The notes below the pieces were generated by a model that saw only the letters and a list, made by a program, of their open reading frames with translations, had not been told where the DNA came from and searched no databases. Shown piece by piece: positions 1 to 12,262 of a stretch of DNA of 64,000 nt. The stretch's first letter is position 1, and every line of letters starts with the position of its first letter. The position numbers were made by a program, and so were the translations under genes. The DNA comes from Diploscapter coronatus (taxonomy: Eukaryota; Nematoda; Chromadorea; Rhabditida; Rhabditidae), in NCBI GenBank assembly GCA_964036155.1, contig OZ038422.1:51483201-51547200 (forward strand). Direction: 5' to 3'.

Positions 1-937
1 TCGTGAAACTAGTGCGTAACTATTTGAATTAGTTGGCTAATTATCGATAATTTCCTTCTAATTAATTAGAATAATTGAAAATCGCAACACGTGAAACAGT
101 TTTTTTTATCTCTAATTAAGTTTTTGACGTAAACTTTTACGTCCAAGATTTAAAATTTTTCCATTATATTAAAATTCACTTAAAATTGTTGAAAATTATC
201 CAATTTTGATGTAAGTCCGGTTTGCTAGAAGGGCCAAAATTCAGAAACGTTGCTATTTTTTCCATTCTGAATTTTCACTCCCGTCTCGCCGGTTTGAAGT
301 TAAGAATCCATCCTAGGTGATTATTAACAAACGTCATTTTTCTTCTTGATTGTACCTCAAATTGTATATATTTTAAATATTTTTTCGACTTCGTCGTTGA
401 ACTTTTTTACTTTCTTCTATGCTCCTTGCGGGCTAGCGGATTTCAGGTATTCAAAATATGGACTCATTTATTCTTTTTGATATCATAATCAAGGTTTTTC
501 AATAGATAAGGAATTTTTGTCTGTATCTTCATAATTAAATTTCTTACATGAGAGAGACCTTTATTATTATTCTGAATTTTGCTATGTTGTATCCCAGCCG
601 TTTTTACTTCGTCTAATTTAATGCATTATTTGAGATATTTTACTAACTGGCTGGGCCCGGAGTAATCTGTGGCTAAAAACTAAGATTCCAACTTCCTGCA
701 TTTTTTTTATTTATGATAATATTATGGCTTTCGAGAGGATTTTTGAAAAGTTAGAATAAATGCTAATTTTTCAATCACTCAATATTTTACTATGCTAGCC
801 ATTTCTTAATGTGCTATTTCTAATTTTATTTTATTGATTGTTGAATATCTTTGGTCTCAATTGCTGATTTGAAATGGATGAATAAATATTTTTTGATATC
901 TTAACGAGCTAAATGAAATAAATACACTCGAAATATC
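1..937. other. intergenic, no gene seen
   Basis: AT-rich sequence 3' of the minus-strand receptor gene that ends at 1059. I see no exon with convincing splice sites on either strand and no structured RNA. Confidence 0.5.
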
Positions 938-1057
938 GTTGATTGGAGAGCAAAGTCGATATTCATGCAGCAATTAGAAATTGAATTTGGAGAGGAATAA
1001 TGAGTCGCGTAGAAGAGAAATGAGACGAATAGCGTGTAATTTTTGAATATCAATAAT
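938..1057. repeat. short MITE-like repeat, copy 1
   Basis: Starts GTTGATTGGAGAG, followed by GTCGATATTCA, and has a core containing GAGTCGCGTAGAAGAGAAA. It matches a second copy at 29784-29917 at both its left part and its core. The right end is shortened here and ends TTGAATATCAATAAT. It stops two bases before the stop codon of the 1059-3039 receptor gene, so it forms that gene's 3' UTR. Confidence 0.6.
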
Positions 1058-1058
1058 A

Positions 1059-3039
1059 TTAGACTGTAGTATAGGATATATTTGACGTTTTAGCAGTAGT
1101 TTTCTTGAATATTCGCTTCCTATTTGAAAACGGGCTCTTTAGAATCGAAATTATGTGCCTTCGTCGCTCAGCAGATCCTATCAATAGTGATAAGATTGTC
1201 GTTAAAGCCACTAGCATAGATTCTTCAAGCTGAAACAAATTGTAGTGCTATCATTTAGTCGGAAATTTTTCTTGGAAATAATTCATTTAAAAACATCAAA
1301 TTTCATGCCTGCATGTCGTTAAAGCAGTCTGCTGAATTCATTAGCCATTCAAGTGAGCTGGGACTGCGGTCGGATTCCGCATCCTAAAGTAAATTTTTGA
1401 ATTTTGAGTAGTTTGAAACTTACAAAAGTGTCTGAGTATTCCGCAGCGTTCTGCAAATAATTATTCCATTTTACAACAATGATATCTGTGTATGCTTACC
1501 TCATAAATACTTGAATTCAATTGAACTCCATTGACAGAAGGTCGAGCGGTATTTGGGGGGTGAATTGAATTGTAATAGTCAGAGAAGGCTGATTCAAGTT
1601 TGATCAGAAAGAAAATCTTAAGCTATAATTATTTGGAAATTGACTAACTTATAAAGACTGAAAATCTAAATAAATTCTCTCTATAAAACATTTTTTGAAT
1701 TGACTCATAAGCAAAATCGTTTACCAAATATATACATCCATGAGGTGTGATTTGGTATATGATACGATTAATTGATGAAATCTGAACGGATAAAGCCGAG
1801 CTCAACTTCCATAAGTGTAGCATCAAGAGGGTGTAAATGATTAATGCGACAATGAACATTCCTCGCACTAAGAGCATGTAGCTCTGAAAGGTAATAATGA
1901 TGACATACAGTAGCGGACAAAAATATCCTGCCATACATGAAAATTAAAGTGTCTGAGTTTGGCAGCTGTAATGATTCAATTCAACTGTAACAAGACAATC
2001 TTTATTCCGATTGGATCACCACAAATGTCAAAATCAAGCACTCGAAGTTCATAGGTGGCCAGATAATTTTGCTCGTTGCTGCATATAGCACAATGAATTT
2101 TCAACGATATATTTTGGAAACTCACGACTTGGAAAAAACTCATGTATCGGACCGAATCTAAAGTTTCAATCATAAATCTAGTGTGCATGATTATTTATAT
2201 GCCAATTGCTAGCAATAACATTGGTTTAACATTATTTCAAATAATCATTTGCTCACTTATGAATTCAACTTTTTCTTCGGTCGTCTCCAACGACCACATG
2301 GTCTTTTCTTCGAAATTCCAAGTATAATATGTACGATAGTAGGCAAACATTTCCAGAAATATAATCAAATATACAACCATTATTGATGCTTTCAAAGAAC
2401 GCCTGAAGTTGCGGATTAAAATAACCCCTAAGTCTGTCACACATTATAAAAAATCAATTTGCCTCTTAAGCTATACTCCATTAGCTGTAAATGTAAGTGA
2501 ATTTACTTGGTAAAGATTTTTACAAGCAGTGGAATTTTCTTCATGTGTCCAAATCGTTGCAATGCCAATATCACAATGAGGTAAGTTTCAGCCTCTCCAA
2601 GTCTGGGGAGCAGCTGTTGGAGTAGAAAATTCGAATTTATGTAAACCACACCGCTACAGAAATCTTAAGTCCAACATTTTAGTCAAAATGAATATTGTTT
2701 CATAATAATTACTCCCTGGCCACTCATTGTCTTCACACATCATTTCAATCGCTAGACTTATCGTTCTCGTAGTAAAGATTGCCATTGCTATGAAAATCAG
2801 ATGAAGAATGATTGTGTAGTACTCTTTCTAGAAATGTTATCTTATGATTTAAAAAAAAAAACTGATATAATTTAAAATTTAACATAAAAATAAATTACCT
2901 TTGAGTCTTCTCCTCTAGTTTTCCACATTGAAACGAGTAATGGAAGTGTGAAAATTGCAAAGATAATTAGTATGGAAACCATAAGCGGACTAGATAAATC
3001 GAGCATAACTAACATATACTCATGGCATAAATTGATCAT
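1059..3039 (-). CDS. seven-transmembrane receptor, nematode GPCR (431 aa)
   Basis: Ten-exon model on the minus strand: 2899-3039, 2713-2827, 2507-2663, 2257-2402, 2020-2157, 1725-1927, 1500-1622, 1424-1450, 1309-1383, 1059-1229. All phases join and the total is 1296 nt. Hydrophobic helices fall at about residues 17-38, 50-75, 91-120 (ending in LQRFGHMKK at the place of a DRY motif), after KRSLKAS, and in the PLLYVIII and IVALIIYTLL stretches. The last helix is SMLVALTTILSLLIG, followed by a basic tail (ERRRHIISILK). A Cys before helix 3 (NFC) and cysteines in the second extracellular loop could form the usual GPCR disulfide. The loop before the last helix is unusually long and acidic. The intron between 1309 and 1229 has a GC donor. 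The ligand and receptor class are unknown, and I could not place it in a named sr family. Exons 4-6 are the least certain. Confidence 0.68.
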
Positions 3040-3814
3040 TTCAGTATGAATGAAAATAACAACGAATTTGCCTAGTCAACTTTCAGACCTTAAGACTGAA
3101 TAATCGTTTACATTTACTTGGCCAAAGTTTTTTTTATGAAATATATTTTCAGCTGGCATGTTTAGAGGAATATGATTTATTTCGACGTTGGTCTCGTCCG
3201 ACACAAAATATTGTTTCATGCAACACCTCACGAATATCTTGGCAACGATCTACATAATATCTCGCAAAGAATAGTTCAACCTTTACCCCCAAATTCATTT
3301 ATTTTTGAAGCAGATGATTTTCTTAGCGATATTGAGCGAGTTTTTGTGTATTATTATTCTCAGTAATGAGATTTTACATGAAATATCGTTTCGATAAACA
3401 CAACACTGCTATAACTTTATCACATCACATAAGAACGCCGGAATTGGAGCAAAAATCTCGTGAAAGAATTGTATTCCAAAATAGTTTTCACATGGTTTAA
3501 TAGTATTTCGCAAACGTATACAAAATAGTTTCCTTGAAATAACACAAATCGCCTTAGAATAGCTCCCGTGGCCTCCACATCGTATTTCGTACGCATATTT
3601 GGCAAACATTCGATGAGCCATCCACCGTGAGTTTTCTTTCCTTTTTTGACCACATTTCATTTTTCAAGGAGAATTTGTATTTTCTTCAACCGACAAAAAC
3701 CATTTTCTCGAAGAATCATTGTCACCTAGCACTTAAACACATCAACACTAAAATAACAAATTTAAGGTTTTTAACTGTAACATCTATTGATTTTTTACTA
3801 TTTTGTTAATTCAG
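3040..3814. other. divergent intergenic region
   Basis: Separates the minus-strand receptor gene (start 3039) from the plus-strand peptide gene (start 3815), so it should hold both promoters. It contains open stretches on both strands (3172-3366 plus; 3409-3660 minus) and a good plus-strand acceptor near 3151-3152. I could not chain these into one frame. No named regulatory site is recognisable. Confidence 0.4.
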
Positions 3815-4198
3815 ATGCGTCTACTCTTCTTGCTCCTGTTGATAACCAATATTTCCGTATCTCAGATATTTTATTACCCATGTAATTCTTAATCACTTTA
3901 AATTTTGGAACAAGCGACTTTTAGCATACTACCCACCACCGGCCTATTATCCTCCTATGTATACCTATCCTGCTTATTCCTATCCATACGGTAATTTTTA
4001 ATTTTCAACGTTCAGTTCAAACCGCTCTATTTTCTTATCTAATTACAATTAGAATATTTAGATATAAAAAAATCAGCTTAACTCTAAAATTTAGGTCCTG
4101 CGTACCCCCCAATGTATTATAGAAGATGGAATCCCATTCGATCAATGTTTAGGGGGGCCCTTGAGGGGGCGATGGCAGGATTAATGTTTGGGAAATAG
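3815..4198 (+). CDS. small secreted Pro/Tyr-rich peptide precursor (78 aa)
   Basis: Three exons: 3815-3881, 3925-3990, 4095-4198, with introns of 43 and 104 nt. The ATG sits directly after TTAATTCAG, a strong trans-splice acceptor, which fixes the start. Residues 1-17 form a signal peptide (leucine-rich core, then ISVSQ). Residues 19-53 are a Pro/Tyr-rich segment (YYP, PPMY, YSYPYG). A dibasic Arg54-Arg55 is followed by WNPIRSMF and a Gly/Ala/Met-rich tail (GAMAGLMFGK) before the stop. The C-terminal Gly-Lys is a classical amidation signal, so cleavage at Arg-Arg could release a 21-residue amidated peptide. The family is not recognised by name; nematodes have many such secreted neuropeptide-like or antimicrobial-like precursors. 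Function is inference only. Confidence 0.8.
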
Positions 4199-4838
4199 CC
4201 TCAACTATATATGATAAAGGTCTCATCAAGTCATTTTATATTTCTGAAAGGAGACCTCATTTATGGACCTTAAAATCGTGAAAAATGTGAATTTGTAATC
4301 CTTGTAGCATTTTAGGTTGACTTGTACACTAATGCCTCAATCTTCGATCGATTTATCGCGTAATTTCAGATTAAATTTATCACGAGATTGGCATTTTCGC
4401 TAATTTTCGACCCTTTAATACTAATAAATATAGAGATGTCTGATGTACAACATTACGAAACCTATTCTCCTTTATTTTGTCAAGAATTTAAAAACACACA
4501 CTTGTATATGAAATTAATTATTTGATTAGGCGATATTAGGCGAAAATAGAGCTTGAACTCGAAAACAATACCCGTATCAGGATAAAAAATAAACGAAAAT
4601 ATCTCTAAAACTTGTGATTTCACCTTATGCAAAATATTGATGATTAATGGTGTAATAGGTTAAAAATCACGCAATTAATTCATAATATGACTGATAACTT
4701 TCCTATCAAAATATCATAGTTCACATTTCATGAAGATTCTGACCTTTATACTTTCTTCCTATATTTAGAAAAAAGATATTTAGGTAGACAATAATGCTTG
4801 GCATGAGAGAAATGATTAATTTTAACAGAAAAAGGTAA
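4199..4838. other. intergenic, convergent 3' ends
   Basis: Lies between the 3' end of the peptide gene and the 3' end of the second receptor gene, which converge. AT-rich; nothing further seen. Confidence 0.5.
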
Positions 4839-7368
4839 TTAAACCAAGTCCGCATTAGTTCTGGTACGAATAACGTGTTGCTTGATAGGGGGTTTTGGTT
4901 GTTTGACTTTCAAAGCGACCATTTTCGCCGGCCGGGCTGGGTTTGGGTTTCCGATTTTCCGGAGTTCATTGTGGATGTTTCTAAATTCTTTTCTGATTTT
5001 TGATAACGTTTTTTTTCAATTTTTGCAATATGTTTTAAAATTTCTAGTATCCACTATATTAAATGAGTACTGTAATGAGATTACATCTAATTATGATTAA
5101 CTTCAATACTAGAAAATAGATTTTACCTGCACAGTATCAAATACGGCAGAATAATCGAGTCGAAAAATAGCAGGTTCAGATTTTGAGCTATCAATGATTC
5201 AGTACCCGTGGTATCTCCGCGATTCAATAACTCGAATCCAACATAGAAGCCGAATTCGAAGATTATCATTAAGGCTACCTGGAATTATTCCCTTACAAAA
5301 ATATCCTAATTTTACAAAAAGAAAGATTATTTTATGGAGGGACTTTCCAATACCTGTATCGTCATACGCTTTTCTGTGGTCGTTTGGAAAGAAATGCGCT
5401 TCGTCATGAACAAATACGCCAATAGTACGGTATAAACAACCATATTCACATAGCCGATGATATAATTCGAAATTATGTTCATTCTGAAAAATAACTATGA
5501 TCACATTTTTGCATAATAATATTGAAACAATTTATCGCTTATGTAATGGCGCAATTTATGCGGACAATAAAATGATATTATGGGTTTTAAAACAATATGA
5601 TGATGTGTTCACGATTATTGAATCTATGTTATATTTTATTGCAAATTTTGCAAAATTTCCTACTTTGGCATTAACCTTCTCACGAAAATCCCACGCTCTC
5701 ATCCATAATTTAGTGTTTAAAAGTAAAAAGTTGCAGAAGTTTGGAGTCTTGCCTCTTTTGGTATATTTTTAAAATAAGGAATTCGGAAGAAATAAACTAT
5801 AATCAATTAGTCCTTATCCACACATTTTTCATCTTGATATTAGGGTGATATATAAGTTCTTAGCACGTCCTTATAACTTTCTTCATATCCAACGAGTCCA
5901 AATGGAATTTTCAGTATTAGTACCCTTAGCGTATGGACTTTCAAAATATACTTTTCTACTCTGCCCCTTCATGTACTACGTGTAAACAGTATGCAGAATG
6001 AATGGTACTTTTTCGAGGGGAGTTATCGGTTTTTCGATACTGTAAACAAGGAGATGGGTATTGTTGATGCCGAAATCTGAGAGGTCGAAACGAGGGGAGA
6101 AAATGATTTTAGGTCGGTTTCTCCTTTTCGAGTGCTATTTCTCGATTTTCTAACCACTAAAACAACCGCGCACCACTTTACACGCCTTCCAGATTTCGGT
6201 ATCAGCAATACCCGACACAAATTGTATGTCATTTCGAAGCACATCATCCTAATATAACTTGCAAATATTATAGCTCGATTATTTTATTTTCCAAAATAAT
6301 TCAACTTGAAACTGTCCATTTTCAACCCAATCCGGACATTTGTTTTGCCTTATAGATAAACAAAAAGTCTTCACTCACGTTCCAATAACAATATCCGAGT
6401 ATGGTTTGGCGTGATCCAAGCCCCAGTTGAGCTTGCCCGGCTTGAAGTACGCTCCCATTATAGGCGTCAATGAACTCGCTATGCATAGAAGGTACAATAT
6501 TATGTAGACGAGTAAGTAGCACTGAATTTTGGCTTATAATTTTCTAAATTAAATATAAATTTACCCTAACAAACCGCTCGGTGATTAGCTTATTCGAGTG
6601 GTCCGGAAACGCTACGACTAAAATTCGATGAAAAGTGATCGTCATACTGGCAACAATGGCGAAGAAATATGAGTGGAGCATGATAGCGCCCAGAATCTGA
6701 AGGTTTCAAATTTAACCTGTTAAAATCGCATTTTGAATAAAATGCTTTCAAATTTATCAGAAACCGAGGGCTATCTCGTAGCTCAATACTTGTTGTCCAT
6801 ATTTAACAAAATGATAACTGAATTGCTACGTTTCGAGGTTTAATTCCACTTGATGAATATTTTTATAGCGTAATACCGGGACACTTCTAGCACCAAATGG
6901 ATGTTTTAATGAATTAAAGCTGACCTGATACAGAATCTTGAAATGATCAAAATCCACATTCATAAACGCGAATGTTATTGCTATGCACTCGCTGACGAAA
7001 CATGTTATTGATACATAGCAAATCACCCTCAACAATAGATACGTCACATTAGTCCTGACAAATCGGGCGAGATTTCGGGTTCCCTAAAATTTTATAATTC
7101 TATTGAAAAAATTAGATTTAGCTATGATCATTAATAACAATAAATAAAAATACTATCTAATTATAGGTGTTCGGCTTTCAGCATTTATATCTATTTGAAG
7201 TTCGTTTACTAATTTTATTAAGTTTCTAAATGTACTTACCACTAAACATAAAACATTCAGTAATATCGACATAACACATATTAAAACAAGTTCAGTTCCA
7301 GCGCCATAAAGTGCATAGGAATACGGAGGGAAGGGCTCTAGTGGCGGACGCCCAGTAATATTGTTCAT
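4839..7368 (-). CDS. serpentine chemoreceptor-like GPCR (332 aa)
   Basis: Seven exons on the minus strand: 7240-7368, 7083-7240 region start 7083 to 6925, 6565-6696, 6379-6521, 5354-5483, 5127-5278, 4839-4992; every phase closes and the total is 999 nt. The ATG lies 3 nt after an AATTTCAG trans-splice-like acceptor. Seven helices are visible: about 27-43, 57-82, 97-126 (ending TFHRILVVAFP, the position of the DRY region), 141-163, 190-212, 232-249 and 264-282 (NLLFFDSIILPYLILC). A 50-residue basic, Pro-rich cytoplasmic tail follows. Intron 4 is about 895 nt, far longer than the others, and contains an unrelated open frame at 6023-6247 that is not part of the protein. The layout and length are typical of nematode chemosensory receptors, but the sr class is undetermined. 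It is not an obvious recent duplicate of the receptor at 1059-3039. Confidence 0.8.
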
Positions 7369-9545
7369 TTTCTGAAATTGAAAGAAACATGTTTCAAAAT
7401 AAATCTAGATTAAATCGTCGTGAAAATATTTTATTTGCAATGAGCTCAACGGGCCGTAAAGTGTAAGGTAAAAATCAAAATATATTAAATTTTAGTAATG
7501 TTTCAGGATAAGTTGAGATTGAGTTAATGTACAGAACGAATGATTCGTCAACGTCATAAGGAGGAATTAAAAATGATCTAAAATATCAAATATTCGCAGC
7601 TAGTTCCAAAACATCGCAACAAATTTCGGGATGAAACTCGAATAGCAATTCTCGTTCTAAGATCCCCGTACATGGCTGAATAATCGAATATGAGTCCCAT
7701 TTCAATGCCAATCTGACCAAAGCCGAATGGCTCATTCTCCCTGGGGAAATTGGATTTGTCAGGGAAAAAATCCGGAAGAAAAATGAGAAATGGCATCGTG
7801 TAATTTAATTGAAAATTAACGAAAAGAGCAGTTATAAAATGGAAAGAAAATTATGATTTTTTTCTACTTTAAATTAGGGAAAATTGGGAGGAGTCAAATA
7901 TATCTTCGAATAAAATGGAAATCTCAAGCCATATGAAAATCTCTGAAACAGTTTTACATTGTCTGAGGTTCCCAATACTCCATTATAGCAATTCCAAAAT
8001 AAGTCCGACTTTACATAAAATCAATTCGACACACAAGTACGAGTTAGACTTCTGCGACTCTAGCAAAATTCTAACTAGGGTGTGTATCCCTCACGGCACA
8101 TTTTTTGGCTTCTTTTAATTATCGAGGATTTTTGATTAAGTCTCGATTTTTCTCGTACATTTCGCTCGAAAACAAACGAATAAGTCCGCTAATGGGTTTA
8201 CAGAATTCATTAAGTTCATCAGGCTAATGAAATCGCAAGATTTATAATTGAATTATTATGGCTCAGAGAATGAAAATTTCAAGAAAATCCGACTCATGCG
8301 GCGAAGAATGGAGCTCGAAACTAGGCTTGGATAATTCAAATTTAGCTTTGAGATCGAAGAATACGCGCATGACGCGCAAAAAGTGCATTGGAGGTTGAAA
8401 ATCGTGGACTTTGCAAGGAATGCGCACTTTGCGTAAATACGCTTCGTGGTGGTGGGTATCAGACGTCAAATTAGAAAGAGTAATTTTAAATTAAATTTAG
8501 CATTAATATAATAAAATCAGGAGCGAAATCGAGAAATAAATTTCGATATTACAGTCTTATCCAAATTTGTCCGTATTTTATGGCTATAAGCTCCGCATAA
8601 TATGTCGGAACTAATGCAATAAAATGAAAATTAATCGAGAATAATAAACTAAAAACCTCCAAAACAAGACTAAACTTTATGAAAATAACTAAAGTCCAAT
8701 TTCGTCAGGCACTTTTGAACACTTGGATGAATTTTTCAGGGCCTTTTAACTCCAGAGATTTTTAACGTGACTTACCTTTTCTGGACGTTAGAGCATTCAG
8801 GGCCTGAGAAATGAGCCCCAAAAGGCTTCCGGGGGAAGACGAGAAAAATAATGCAACTTTTTCCCCGAAATTAGGCCCCCAGGCACTAGCGCAAAAATGC
8901 GCGTATTGAATTTTCCCAGGAAAACGTTCGAAGAATGAGAAAAAACCGATAAGTTCCTTTGGAGTCTCCACACTTTAAACTCCATCTAGAATTTGAATGA
9001 CCTTTTGAGGATGAAGAAAATGAAGTATTAAAGGAGTTTGCAGATATTGAAGAAAAGTGTACAATATCCTAGATTTTTTTTTTTTATGTTTAGAGTTTTG
9101 ATGTTTAAATTAGGGAAGGCTTCATCATATCAGACTAAATTTAGGAATTGTACAATCTTTTTAACGTTTCCAAGATAGGGGGGAGGAGGATATGACTCGT
9201 GCTTTAGGATGTTGAGGCTTGATTAGCAGAAGTTCAAAATGTATATATTCGAAAAGTAGGTAAAAGAGCTAAGTAATAAGTATGTTTCAAAGAATGAAGT
9301 ACACATCTTGAAATGATAGTATATCAATTGTGAGAATTTTCAAGGTGTAAAATATCGGAAAAAATATCTTGAAATTCGAGAGTATCAATTGTTGCTGAGA
9401 AATTAGGTAATAGCACTTTTCCGTTCAATCTTCAAAGTGTTCAATTACCTAGCTTCGTTCAAAGACTAAAATGCCTTTCAAAAATCCCTAGATTGCTTTA
9501 CACTTCAGCGTTCAAATTCATTTAATATTTGCTAAATAAGCATTA
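7369..9545. other. intergenic region, no supported gene
   Basis: About 2.2 kb between the receptor start and the ceramidase 3' end. It has minus-strand open frames of about 70 codons (7578-7796, 8263-8469, 8762-8971) without splice partners or recognisable motifs. I see no gene I can support. Confidence 0.4.
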
Positions 9546-9555
9546 TTTATTTATT
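9546..9555 (-). terminator. polyadenylation signals of the ceramidase gene
   Basis: Two overlapping AATAAA hexamers on the minus strand (TTTATTTATT on the plus strand), about 63 nt downstream of the acid ceramidase stop codon. This is a normal distance for a nematode 3' UTR. Confidence 0.55.
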
Positions 9556-9617
9556 ACATAGAAAAAGTATGCGGTAAGATTGCAGATTTTCAACAAAAAA
9601 GAATGGGTTGAGCCAGA

Positions 9618-12041
9618 TTACCAAGGCCAGCACTCGCCAGGACAACTCTGGAGGATCGTTTCGAATCTGCTATCGTAGGTCGACATCAACACGGTGTAAG
9701 TCGTCAGCTTATTGAGGTTCGTTCGAGAAGAGAGGACGTTGAAAACTCCCTGGAAGAATATTTTAGGTTTCAATTTTCCTGAGATCAGAAAAGAATTTTG
9801 TTAAAATGATTTACTGCGTCCTTTCCCGTCCGACAAGTTTAAATCAGTCTCTCAAGAAAATATATATGTTGATGATATTATTTAAAGAATACGTTTCAAT
9901 TTTTACGAAATCCTGGCAGAAATTTTTACAATCAATCTCTTCGGGGTTTTTGGTGCCATAAAGTTCAAGAATATCATCTACCTGGAAGCTAACACCATCC
10001 TTCGTTAACTTGTGCATACAATTGTTGCCTGGAGTGTCTCGGTCATCCAAATACAGAGGCTGAAATTACCGTAGTTCCAAAATACAGCCTATCGACTAAC
10101 CTCGGTGTCCTGATCGTAGTTAGTTTCCAAGACGTACCAGTCATTCGCGCTGTTCACTCCCATCTCTGTCAGCAATGCTGTGGAATTCAGACTACGAGCG
10201 ATAATGGCGCCCTAAAAATATCACTTTTAGTCTACGAAATGCTTCAAGAAAGAGCAGAATTTGAAAACTTTGCATCAAACCAATATCTTTTCTGATAGCA
10301 CTGGTTTAGAAATATGCACTTTACACGATTTTTTAAAAAAAAATTTCTTGCCTATGATTCAGAAAAGGGCACTTAACATTCTCAACATTAATCAATCTGA
10401 ATGGGCTACGCTTTGATTAAAATTCCAAATACTTCACGATTTATTCCAACGTTTTTACTTACTTCCTTCGGATTGACTCCACCCAGAATGAAGTAGACCG
10501 GTGACAGCATCGGAGTGTTCATCAGATGCTCTTTGGCCTCGGCGTAAGCTGAAATTAAAGGAAAAATTAATTTTTCGCATAAAAATCGAATCTACAGTTG
10601 CAATTTTCCAGAGTTTCTCTTGACAGCCACGACATCCAGCGTGACTCAGGTTCTAGACCGAGAAGCCACTTAATGATTCCGTAGTAGCCTAAAAATGTTA
10701 AGACTGTCATAATGCCACAAAAATTGAAGAAATAATATGTTTCAAACAGATCGAAAAGCAATTGAGTTTAATGAAAGATTAGTAGACGGCTCTTTTTAGT
10801 AAATGACGGGGAGACTAATGCTGCTGTAGTTTAGAATAAGGGATGTGGGAATGGTGAAATAGTATTGAAAAGAGCAGTCAGCTCATTTTGTCATTTGTTA
10901 GAATAGCTTTTGCTATTTAAGATCTCGTCATCCCGTCATCTCGTCAAATACGAGCTGCCTTTTCAATTCATGAAATATTCGAAAATTAAATTAATGCCAA
11001 TCGGTCCAAAGAACAACAAACCAACCTCCCGCTTTCTGGAATCGATCATCGCAAGTGAGGGAGAACGCGTTCGGCTTCATCCCGTTGTAGATGCCGATAT
11101 AGCCGGCGAACTCGTTCGATTTGAACAGCAATTTGCCTAAAATCGAGCATTTTTCATTTTTTATTGGCTTTTCACCATTCTTTATCCAGTTGACGTTGAT
11201 GATCATTTTTCTTAGTTTCTCCGACACAGTCCACTCGTGGCTGTTCATGTCCCATCCCAGGAAGAGACCAAAGTCGAGGTTTCTGAACAATCTTTTGCTT
11301 TAAAAGTTTATTGGGTCTCAAAATTTCTGAAACTCATTTTGGTTGACAATTAGTCGGTCGAACTCTTCTTTCTGGCTAGAAACAACTTTTAATTCAGACC
11401 TCGCATGCACCAGATGACCTTGAGGATCTTGAGCGACGATCGACGTGCATACCGTGAAAATTTCATAGAAAATATTGTAGACGACGATTCGCCCCAGAGG
11501 AATTCCGGTAGCATCAGAGATTCCCTAAACGTTTACTTCAGCTCCCAAATTTCAGGCTCAATACCTGAATCTCGTCACGATAAGGCATGGGTAGCTTTGA
11601 GCCCATGTCACCGAAGGTGTGATCGACGAATTCGAGGGCCCCAGGAAAAATCGGTGTCACAAAGTTGATCAGGGACTGCAAAGTTGTTCAGCTAAATTAA
11701 ACAACGTCGTTATTACCTGAATCAAATCATTGATGTTGTCCTTGTAGATGGCGGCTATGTGGGTCCAACGATCTTTAGGTGCAGCGTCAAGGTTAACGTC
11801 GAACCTTGGAAAAGTTCGATCATTAAAACATTGAGAACACTTTCGTCAGACGAAAATAAGCTTTCCACAAATCTGGAGGTATTTCAACTTACCACGGAAT
11901 ATCGAATTGACGACTTGGGTCGTAGACATTTTTGCCGTCGTTCAGAATGCAGTCATCCGCAAAAGGCTTCGGTAGATCGACGTGTTTCGGCGAGACCACG
12001 AAAATGGTTGCTAGCAATGCGAGTAACGTGAGGCACCGCAT
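9618..12041 (-). CDS. asah: acid ceramidase (N-acylsphingosine amidohydrolase), 396 aa
   Basis: Lysosomal or secreted hydrolase that cleaves ceramide to sphingosine and fatty acid. Eleven exons: 11893-12041, 11717-11804, 11565-11675, 11400-11524, 11176-11282, 11026-11136, 10596-10688, 10463-10548, 10101-10211, 9982-10059, 9618-9749; all phases close. The ATG is 6 nt after a TTTTCAG trans-splice-like acceptor. Residues 1-17 form a signal peptide. The Ntn-hydrolase nucleophile is Cys142 in [11 protein letters not shown], at the alpha/beta autocleavage point. Arg158 and Asp161 follow in HARNLDFG. These match Cys143, Arg159 and Asp162 of human ASAH1 with the same spacing. Cys31, Cys341 and the terminal pair Cys389/Cys393 (SCPGECW) match the human disulfide cysteines. 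Length equals the human protein (395 aa). No break or missing catalytic residue was seen. The paralogue number cannot be assigned. Confidence 0.95.
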
Positions 12042-12235
12042 ATTCGCCTGAAAAATTAAAATAATGGGTAAAAATCAATTTAAAAATTGGTGCTAATGAA
12101 TGAAGCTTCCTATTCGCTATCAAGAAAAGCTGGAAAGGATGACAAAAGGGGTCGATATTCAACGTGCAGCTCCTGTTTAGACTGCTAACAGGTGGCGCTT
12201 TCCCAAGTGAGGGGATTAGTGTAGCTTCCTGATTT

Positions 12236-12262
12236 ACTGATAATGAGCAAATTGTTATCAGA
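12236..12262. promoter_or_regulatory. paired GATA sites upstream of acid ceramidase
   Basis: ACTGATAA at 12236-12243 and an inverted TTATCAG at 12255-12261, with a further TTATCAG at 12378-12384. They lie about 195-345 bp upstream of the ceramidase ATG (12041, minus strand). In C. elegans ACTGATAA is the preferred site of the intestinal factor ELT-2. The site match is seen; intestinal expression is inferred. Confidence 0.5.

Noticed and set aside
2073..2119. Possible extra 40-50 nt intron in exon 5 of the first receptor gene
   Set aside because: GTGAGT and several downstream AG dinucleotides exist, but the unspliced exon is open and keeps the extracellular-loop cysteines.
3172..3366. 64-codon open frame, plus strand, after a good acceptor
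   Set aside because: Adjacent possible exons (3435-3500 and 3568-3648) could not be joined in one phase, and the acceptor-proximal frame stops early. Possibly a decayed gene.
3409..3660. Overlapping open frames on the minus strand upstream of the first receptor gene
   Set aside because: Two frames are open at once and neither joins to the receptor's first exon, which already has a good start.
5497..5772. 91-codon plus-strand frame
   Set aside because: Shadow within intron 4 of the minus-strand receptor gene.
10910..11140. Plus-strand frames across 10910-12031
   Set aside because: They are antisense to acid ceramidase exons, whose minus-strand frame is certain.
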